A DNA stretch of 64,000 nucleotides from an uncultured Lachnospiraceae bacterium. GTDB taxonomy: Bacteria; Bacillota; Clostridia; Lachnospirales; Lachnospiraceae. Numbering within the stretch: position 1 is the first letter of the stretch; the number at the start of each line of letters is the position of its first letter. A program made the translations under genes and the position numbers. The stretch lies in assembly GCA_910578085.1 (NCBI GenBank), contig CAJTPM010000016.1:31377-95376 (forward strand), in the 5' to 3' direction. This document shows, one piece after another, positions 58,948 to 64,000 of the stretch. The notes beneath the pieces are model-generated. The model saw only the letters and a list, made by a program, of their open reading frames with translations. It was not told the origin of the DNA and did not search any database.

Positions 58948-59817
58948 ATGAAGAAAACAGCGGTTGTGACGGATTCCAATGCAGGATTTCTGCCGGAGGA
59001 AGCGAAGGAAAAGCAGATTTTTATCCTTCCCATGCCTTTTATGATAGACGGAAAGGATTATTTGGAGAATGTGGATCTGACGGAAGAAGTGTTCTATCAG
59101 ATGATGGGGGAGAACAAGTCTATTTCCACAAGCCAGCCGGCACCCGGGGATGTGATGGCGCTCTGGGACAGCGTGCTTGCAGAGTACGAGGAGTTGGTTT
59201 ATATCCCGATGAGCAGCGGGCTCTCCGCATCCTGTCAGAGTGCGGTCATGCTGGCAAAGGATTACGGCGGACGGGTACAGGTGGCTGACAACCGCCGGAT
59301 CTCCGTCACTCAGAAAAGTGCGGTCTACGATGCGGTCAGGTTAGTGGAACAGGGAAAGAGCGCGGCGCAGATAAAAGATATTCTGGAGGAGGACGGCGAT
59401 CATTCCAGCATTTATATTATGCTTGATACATTGTACTATCTGAAAAAGGGCGGCAGGATCACGCCTGCGGCTGCTGCCATCGGAACGGTGTTGCGCTTAA
59501 AGCCCGTGCTGCAGATCCAGGGAGCGCTGCTTGACGCTTTTGCCAAGGCGAGGACAATAAACCAGGCAAAGACGATCATGATAGGTGCGGTCAGAAGCGA
59601 TATGGAAAACAGGTTCGGCGGAGTGTCCCCTGACAACTGCGAGCTTTGTATTGCCCACACGAATAATAAGGAGATGGCGATGCAGTTTAAGGAGGAAGTG
59701 GAAGCGGCATTTCCGGGGTTTCAGGTGAAGGAAGTGGATCCGCTGTCACTGGTGGTGAGCTGTCATATTGGACCGGGTTCTCTGGCGCTTACCTGCTGCA
59801 GGAAGTTGAAGAAATAA
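58948..59817 (+). CDS. DegV family fatty-acid-binding protein (FakB)
   Basis: A 289-residue DegV/FakB protein, the fatty-acid carrier for FakA. It opens with AVVTDSNAGFLPEEAKE, the family N-terminal strand-loop, and contains STSQPAPGDVM and YIPMSSGLSASCQSAVMLA, whose serines bind the lipid carboxylate, and the GRITPAAAAIGTVLRLKPVLQI segment. The ATG at 58948 has GAGGAAG upstream; the frame is open 23 codons further without family similarity. fakA lies four genes upstream, so both parts of the fatty acid kinase are in one neighbourhood. Confidence 0.94.
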   Translation: MKKTAVVTDSNAGFLPEEAKEKQIFILPMPFMIDGKDYLENVDLTEEVFYQMMGENKSISTSQPAPGDVMALWDSVLAEYEELVYIPMSSGLSASCQSAVMLAKDYGGRVQVADNRRISVTQKSAVYDAVRLVEQGKSAAQIKDILEEDGDHSSIYIMLDTLYYLKKGGRITPAAAAIGTVLRLKPVLQIQGALLDAFAKARTINQAKTIMIGAVRSDMENRFGGVSPDNCELCIAHTNNKEMAMQFKEEVEAAFPGFQVKEVDPLSLVVSCHIGPGSLALTCCRKLKK

Positions 59818-59842
59818 AAAAGACAGGAGATAGAGTTTTTAT

Positions 59843-61765
59843 ATGGCGAACAGCAGTAATTATGATGCCTCAAACATTACCGTTTTAGAGGGGCTTGAGG
59901 CGGTCAGGAGACGTCCCGGCATGTATATCGGCAGTGTCTCCACCAAGGGATTAAACCACCTGATCTATGAGATCATGGACAACTCCGTGGACGAGCATCT
60001 GGCCGGATTCTGCGACAGAATAGAAGTGATTCTGGAGGCGGACGGTTCCGCTACGGTCTCCGATAACGGGCGCGGTATTCCCGTGGGGATGCACGAAAAG
60101 GGAATCAGTGCGGAAAGACTTGTCTTTACGACGCTGCACGCAGGCGGAAAATTTGATAACGATGCGTATAAGACCAGCGGCGGCCTGCACGGTGTGGGTT
60201 CTTCGGTGGTCAATGCGCTGTCTAAAAAACTGACCGTAAGAGTTAAAAATGGCGGAAAGATCTATGAGGACACCTATGAGCAGGGAATTCCGACGACGGA
60301 ACTGACAGATGGTCTTCTGCCTGTTGTGGGGAAGACGAAGGAGACCGGTACGACCATCAATTTCCTGCCCGACGATACGATCTTTGAAAAGACCAGATTT
60401 CGGGAGGAGGAAGTGAAAAGCAGGCTCCATGAGACGGCTTATCTGAACCCGGAACTGACCATCATTTTTGAAGACAGAAGAAAAGAGGAGGCAGAACATC
60501 TGGAGTTTCATGAACCGGACGGCATTATCGGCTTCGTGAAGGATATGAACGCCAACAAAGAGACGGTACACGAGGTGATCTATTTTGACGGGGAAGCTGA
60601 GGACATCGAGGTGCAGGTGGCGTTCCAGTATGTCAACGAATTTCATGAGGACATTTTAGGCTTTTGCAATAATATTTACAATGCTGAGGGCGGCACCCAT
60701 ATCACGGGCTTTAAGACCATGTTCACAAACGTGATCAATACATACGCCAGAGAGCTTGGTATTTTAAAAGAGAAAGATGTGAATTTTACGGGAACCGATG
60801 TCAGGAACGGCATGACGGCGGTCATTTCCATTAAACACAGGGATCCCCGGTTTGAGGGCCAGACCAAGACAAAGCTTGACAATCAGGATGCCGCAAAAGT
60901 GGTCAGCAAGGTGACCGGTGAGAAAACGGTTCTGTACTTTGACAGAAATTTGGAAACGTTAAAGAGTATTATCGGCTGTGCAGAGAAGGCCGCGAAGATC
61001 AGAAAGGCGGAGGAGCGGGCCAAGACCAACATGCTGACAAAGCAGAAGTTTTCCTTTGATTCCAACGGGAAGTTAGCAAACTGTGAGAGTAAGGATCCTT
61101 CCAAATGTGAGATTTTTATCGTGGAGGGCGATTCCGCCGGAGGAAGCGCAAAAACTGCAAGAAACCGGATGTACCAGGCGATCCTGCCGATCCGGGGCAA
61201 GATCTTAAATGTGGAGAAGGCCAGTATTGACAAGGTGCTTGCCAACGCGGAGATCAAGACCATGATCTATGCTTTCGGCTGCGGTTTTTCAGAAGGGTAC
61301 GGCAACGATTTTGATATTAACAAGCTGCGGTATGACAAGATCATTATCATGGCGGATGCGGATGTGGATGGAGCACATATCTCCACGCTGTTGCTTACGC
61401 TATTTTACCGTTTCATGCCGGAACTGATCTATCAGGGGCATGTGTATATCGCCATGCCGCCGCTCTATAAGGCGATGCCTTCCAAAGGAAAGGAAGAATA
61501 TCTCTACGACGACGCGGCGCTGGAAAAGTACAGGAAGCGCCATAAAGGGCCTTTTACGCTGCAGCGCTATAAAGGACTTGGAGAGATGGATGCCGAACAG
61601 CTGTGGGAGACAACCCTTGATCCGGAGACAAGGATGTTAAAGAAGGTGGAGATCGAGGATGGACGCATGGCTTCCGAGGTGACGCAGATGCTGATGGGGA
61701 CGGAGGTGCCGCCGAGAAAGAAGTTTATCTACCAGAATGCGACGGATGCGGAGCTGGATGTGTAA
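59843..61765 (+). CDS. Type IIA topoisomerase subunit B (GyrB/ParE-like)
   Basis: A 640-residue ATPase subunit of a type II topoisomerase. It has the GHKL ATP site (EIMDNSVDEHLAG, VSDNGRGIPVG, GGLHGVGSSVVNALS), the QTKTKLDNQD lysine region and the TOPRIM domain (VEGDSAGGSAK, MADADVDGAHI). The C-terminal LQRYKGLGEMDAEQLWETTLDP is present. The short GyrB form without insertions is normal for Clostridia. The A subunit (gyrA/parC), expected next if this is the second, ParE-like locus, is absent; accessory genes follow instead. Which of the two enzymes it belongs to is not settled by sequence alone. Confidence 0.93.
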   Translation: MANSSNYDASNITVLEGLEAVRRRPGMYIGSVSTKGLNHLIYEIMDNSVDEHLAGFCDRIEVILEADGSATVSDNGRGIPVGMHEKGISAERLVFTTLHAGGKFDNDAYKTSGGLHGVGSSVVNALSKKLTVRVKNGGKIYEDTYEQGIPTTELTDGLLPVVGKTKETGTTINFLPDDTIFEKTRFREEEVKSRLHETAYLNPELTIIFEDRRKEEAEHLEFHEPDGIIGFVKDMNANKETVHEVIYFDGEAEDIEVQVAFQYVNEFHEDILGFCNNIYNAEGGTHITGFKTMFTNVINTYARELGILKEKDVNFTGTDVRNGMTAVISIKHRDPRFEGQTKTKLDNQDAAKVVSKVTGEKTVLYFDRNLETLKSIIGCAEKAAKIRKAEERAKTNMLTKQKFSFDSNGKLANCESKDPSKCEIFIVEGDSAGGSAKTARNRMYQAILPIRGKILNVEKASIDKVLANAEIKTMIYAFGCGFSEGYGNDFDINKLRYDKIIIMADADVDGAHISTLLLTLFYRFMPELIYQGHVYIAMPPLYKAMPSKGKEEYLYDDAALEKYRKRHKGPFTLQRYKGLGEMDAEQLWETTLDPETRMLKKVEIEDGRMASEVTQMLMGTEVPPRKKFIYQNATDAELDV

Positions 61766-61772
61766 AAGAGCT

Positions 61773-61811
61773 TTTGCAAGTTTGTTCTGTTCAGCAGAGT
61801 GGGATTTATGA
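61773..61811 (+). repeat. 39-base direct repeat, copy 1
   Basis: This copy matches 63443-63481 in 36 of 39 positions. It begins eight bases after the topoisomerase stop. Both copies lie upstream of small accessory genes and end in GGGATTTATGA. Confidence 0.7.
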
Positions 61812-61861
61812 ATTTGTCGGTTTGTTCAGCATTGTTCCAGCGAGGCAGGAGTGAGGATAGG

Positions 61862-62563
61862 ATGATCAATTTGTTCAAAAGCTTTATGAAAAGACCGCTT
61901 TCTTATGATTTTTTGGCTACCAATACTCAATTAAAAGAGTTGCTGGTTCGCCGGATTTCTCCCGCCTTGGAGGCGGAAGGCTATCAGTATAACGGCGAAT
62001 ACCAGTGGATAGGTCCATGGGAGAATCATAGCCGTCGGGTTATTCGGGTTCGGCTGCTGAAAGGAGCCGGAGGGGAATTTGCCTGGGGATGGTGCTTCGA
62101 TTTTATTCCGGTGCCCAATGGTAACGGAAAAGGATATCACTATGAACGGACAGACAAAAGTGCTGATTTACAATTGTTTGTATGGAGTCGGGATTTGATT
62201 TCAAAGTCGGAAATTAACAGCCGGGCGTATGAATTCAGTCTTTTCGGTGCCGATTTGGCTGATGTGGAACAGCGGCTGATACAGGTTTTTCAGAGGTCGA
62301 AATCGTTGGGAGACACCTGGTTTCGTGTGTCACAAGGCTCCGATTCGCTTTTGGCGGAAGCAGTGAGGCAAAGTCGGCAAAATAACTGTCATTCGCCCAC
62401 GCCGACCTATATTAAGGCATTTCTTCTCTCAGCTCTTGACCAAACAGACGAGGGTATGCAGGAGTTGGATGCCGCGTTTACTAAAGAGTACCGAATATCG
62501 GAGGAGTTGCAGAAAAAACTTTGTAAAAAATTGCAGGAGTGCAGGAATGTGCTGGTCTGTTAG
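61862..62563 (+). CDS. DUF4304-like protein of unknown function
   Basis: A 233-residue cytoplasmic protein. The part LKELLVRRISPALEAEGYQYNGEYQWIG, followed by beta strands (VIRVRLLKGAGGEFAWGWCFDFIPV), resembles DUF4304 proteins, which often appear in toxin-immunity or accessory clusters; this is a tentative match. The C-terminal part is helical. The ATG at 61862 has GAGG at 6 bases; the frame is open upstream to 61799 into the 39-base repeat. It begins an accessory block after the topoisomerase gene. Confidence 0.6.
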   Translation: MINLFKSFMKRPLSYDFLATNTQLKELLVRRISPALEAEGYQYNGEYQWIGPWENHSRRVIRVRLLKGAGGEFAWGWCFDFIPVPNGNGKGYHYERTDKSADLQLFVWSRDLISKSEINSRAYEFSLFGADLADVEQRLIQVFQRSKSLGDTWFRVSQGSDSLLAEAVRQSRQNNCHSPTPTYIKAFLLSALDQTDEGMQELDAAFTKEYRISEELQKKLCKKLQECRNVLVC

Positions 62564-62602
62564 TTGGTGTTTTATCCTGTTTTTGTTGGTGGAGGGAAAA
62601 AT

Positions 62603-63356
62603 ATGGGACTTGACATATACGCGGGAACGTTGACACGGTATTATACGCACAATTGGAAAACAGCGGCGCAACAGTTTGCAGAGGCAAGCGGACTGAACTT
62701 TCAGACGATCAGAGCCGGTCAACAGGAGGAAGTTTCAATCGAAGAAGTGAAAGAGATCGTAACACGATGGCGGAATAATATTATCAGCGGACTTAATCTG
62801 GATCCAGCACCATTATGGAATGAAGATTATGACAGTACGCCATATTATACCGATAAACCGGATTGGGACGCAGTAAATGCATTATTGCTGTATATTTCAG
62901 CGAAATATATGAATAAGGAAGTGCCTGCCACAATAGAAAAAAAATTCGGATATTTATGAACACCCTGTTGTAAAGGAATTTCTTGAGTCAAAGGATTTTA
63001 AAGTATCCTTATTTGACGGAAACGGCTGGTGGCTTCCCATTGACCAGAATATTATGTTTGATTATGTGCTGCCAAATTCAGCGGAGAGCCCGCTGGCGAC
63101 AAGTGCGCTGCTTTTGGCAGAATTAAAGCAATATAATGATTTTGAGTGGAATGCGGACAGGGATACCATTATTTCGTGGAGTACAACCGAAGGCTATCCG
63201 GCGGACGCGATGTACAGCAGGGAAAACGGATATGAAGAAATGGAATTGCATGAGATATATGAGACGGAATCATTAGCAAAATTTGCCTTTTCTATTTTAT
63301 GGCAGGCGGCAGAGTTTTCGCTTGCACATGGCACGGTTATTGTTTATGATTTTTAA
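62603..63356 (+). pseudogene. Frameshifted gene (about 250 residues if restored)
   Basis: Two open frames form one protein when one base is dropped from the A8 run at 62937-62944. The first part starts at ATG 62603 after GGAGGGA (MGLDIYAGTLTRYYTHNW), and stops at 62957 in the present frame. Skipping one A joins it to IYEHPVVKEFLESKD, FDGNGWWLP and the second part, which ends at 63356 (HGTVIVYDF). The open frame of the second part continues without a stop back to the A run, which supports a recent break. It may be a true pseudogene, a phase-variable gene, a slippage site or a base-count error. The family was not recognised. Confidence 0.75.
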
Positions 63357-63370
63357 AAGAAATAAAAGGT

Positions 63371-63392
63371 GTCAGTTATGGTTTTAACTGAC
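63371..63392 (+). other. Hairpin after the frameshifted gene
   Basis: Perfect 8-bp stem GTCAGTTA (63371-63378) and TAACTGAC (63385-63392) with a 6-base loop and no T-run. It may be a weak terminator. Confidence 0.45.
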
Positions 63393-63442
63393 TGTTGGAA
63401 ATGAAAAGGAAACATTATGTCAAAACATACATTACCATAGTG

Positions 63443-63481
63443 TTTGCAAGTCTGTTCTGTTTAGCAGATTGGGATTTATGA
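63443..63481 (+). repeat. 39-base direct repeat, copy 2
   Basis: Matches 61773-61811 with three mismatches. It lies 45 bases before the lipoprotein start. The two copies are 1,670 bases apart and bracket the DUF4304-like and frameshifted genes. Confidence 0.7.
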
Positions 63482-63525
63482 GAGAGTGAAACAAAGCAAC
63501 TGATTGGCATTTGGGGGGCAATGTT

Positions 63526-63969
63526 ATGAAACATAAATATTTGATTTGTATTTTGTGCGTTTGTGTATTAATGTCAGTGACAGGATGCGGCATTGGCGCA
63601 GATACCAATGCCCAGGCAGAGAATCGATCAGAGGATAATGCAGATGCTGATGCCCAGGCAGAGAATCGATCAGAGGATAATAAAGATGCCGATGCTCAGT
63701 CAGAGGCTGATGCAGAAACAGAGGTTACGTTACCTGAAAATGATCAGGAAGAATATACAGAAGGAGATTACTATGAGGAATCGACAGTATTGGAAGAAGA
63801 GTATTCTAATCCAATAGATGCCTATTTTCTGCCCCGTATTAAAAGCGCTTCGAGCCAGGTTGAGTATAGGGAATTACAGGATACCTACAGGGGCGTATGG
63901 AAAACGGAGTTTGAAAATGTAATGGTTTGGATGCAGGATAAATGTGTATATCAGGAGCTTCCTGTATAA
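63526..63969 (+). CDS. Repeat-bearing lipoprotein
   Basis: A 147-residue lipoprotein. The signal peptide (KHKYLICILCVCVLMSVTGC) ends in a clear lipobox with Cys21. The mature N-terminus holds 14-residue repeats of the type AQAENRSEDNADAD, two nearly exact and a third degraded, giving an acidic flexible stem. The C-terminal part (NPIDAYFLPRIKSASSQVEYRELQDTYRGVWKTEFENVMVWMQ) looks like the start of a helical domain and stops soon after, near the window edge; it may be truncated. The ATG at 63526 has a G-rich ribosome site. The function is unknown. Confidence 0.7.
   Translation: MKHKYLICILCVCVLMSVTGCGIGADTNAQAENRSEDNADADAQAENRSEDNKDADAQSEADAETEVTLPENDQEEYTEGDYYEESTVLEEEYSNPIDAYFLPRIKSASSQVEYRELQDTYRGVWKTEFENVMVWMQDKCVYQELPV
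63608..63681 (+). repeat. 42-base tandem repeat in the lipoprotein gene
   Basis: A 32-base segment at 63608-63639 recurs exactly at 63650-63681, giving a 42-base (14-codon) period. A third, diverged copy follows at about 63690-63720. The in-frame period allows copy number to change without breaking the gene. Confidence 0.8.
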
Positions 63970-64000
63970 TTCAAATATAGGGAATTCCAAGAAGGGTGGT

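Noticed and set aside
61773..63481. The 39-base repeats as attachment sites of an integrated mobile element
   Set aside because: No integrase, recombinase or transposase lies between or beside them, and the block is only 1.7 kb.
1..64000. tRNA, rRNA, CRISPR arrays, insertion sequences or a replication origin
   Set aside because: No cloverleaf, rRNA stretch, spaced direct-repeat array, transposase or DnaA-box cluster was seen on reading the window.

Overview
The window looks like chromosomal DNA of a spore-forming, anaerobic member of the class Clostridia, most likely family Lachnospiraceae. The grounds are a complete spoIIIA operon, spoIVB and gerW, clostridial gene order (ruvA-ruvB-zapA-U32 peptidase; rpmB-asp23-fakA-recG), frequent GTG/TTG starts and strong AGGAGG-type ribosome sites. 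Almost everything is on the + strand; only an AraC regulator and rpmB are on the - strand. I see no tRNA, rRNA, CRISPR array or transposase.

Layout. 1-1.1 kb: 3' part of sbcC. 1.4-7.2 kb: spoIIIAA to spoIIIAH, the mother-cell half of the feeding-tube complex. 7.3-10.4 kb: prfC and a transglutaminase-like lipoprotein. 10.5-20.1 kb: a housekeeping cluster asp23-nusB-xseA-xseB-ispA-dxs-tlyA-nadK-argR-recN. In Bacillus and most Clostridia recN is followed closely by spoIVB and spo0A. Here a DeoR-controlled operon sits between recN and spoIVB: PTS EIIC, EIIB, a cytoplasmic sulfatase and EIIA (20.3-25.0 kb). spoIVB follows at 25.3 kb, but spo0A is not next; its place holds an uncharacterised membrane-protein pair.

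28.2-33.8 kb: an AraC regulator divergent from gmd-fcl-manC-manA, which supply most of GDP-L-fucose synthesis. 34-39 kb: a membrane-bound XRE regulator, a lipoprotein, a LysM protein, a Gx-type transporter and a chemotaxis receptor. 39-46.6 kb: ruvAB, zapA, a U32 peptidase and a FtsW/RodA-PBP pair whose coding regions overlap by 197 bases. 46.8-50.6 kb: a Na+-dependent transporter, a putative EVE-HNH modification-dependent nuclease, a GNAT-like protein and a Nudix hydrolase. 50.7-53.1 kb: DUF2953 and gerW, a 45-residue membrane protein and a coiled-coil protein with a partial J domain. 53.2-61.8 kb: rpmB, asp23, fakA, a CPBP protease, recG, fakB and a GyrB/ParE-type subunit with no adjacent gyrA/parC. 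61.8-64 kb: a small accessory block with a repeated 39-base leader, a DUF4304-like gene, a gene broken at an A8 run and a repeat-bearing lipoprotein.

The strongest candidate for an undescribed system is the PTS-sulfatase operon. It pairs phosphotransferase uptake with a sulfatase that has no export signal, and inverted operator-like motifs occur at both the regulator and the operon promoter. This suggests uptake of a sulfated sugar (or related ester) followed by intracellular desulfation. No experimental or database evidence was available; all family assignments come from motifs, length and gene order.
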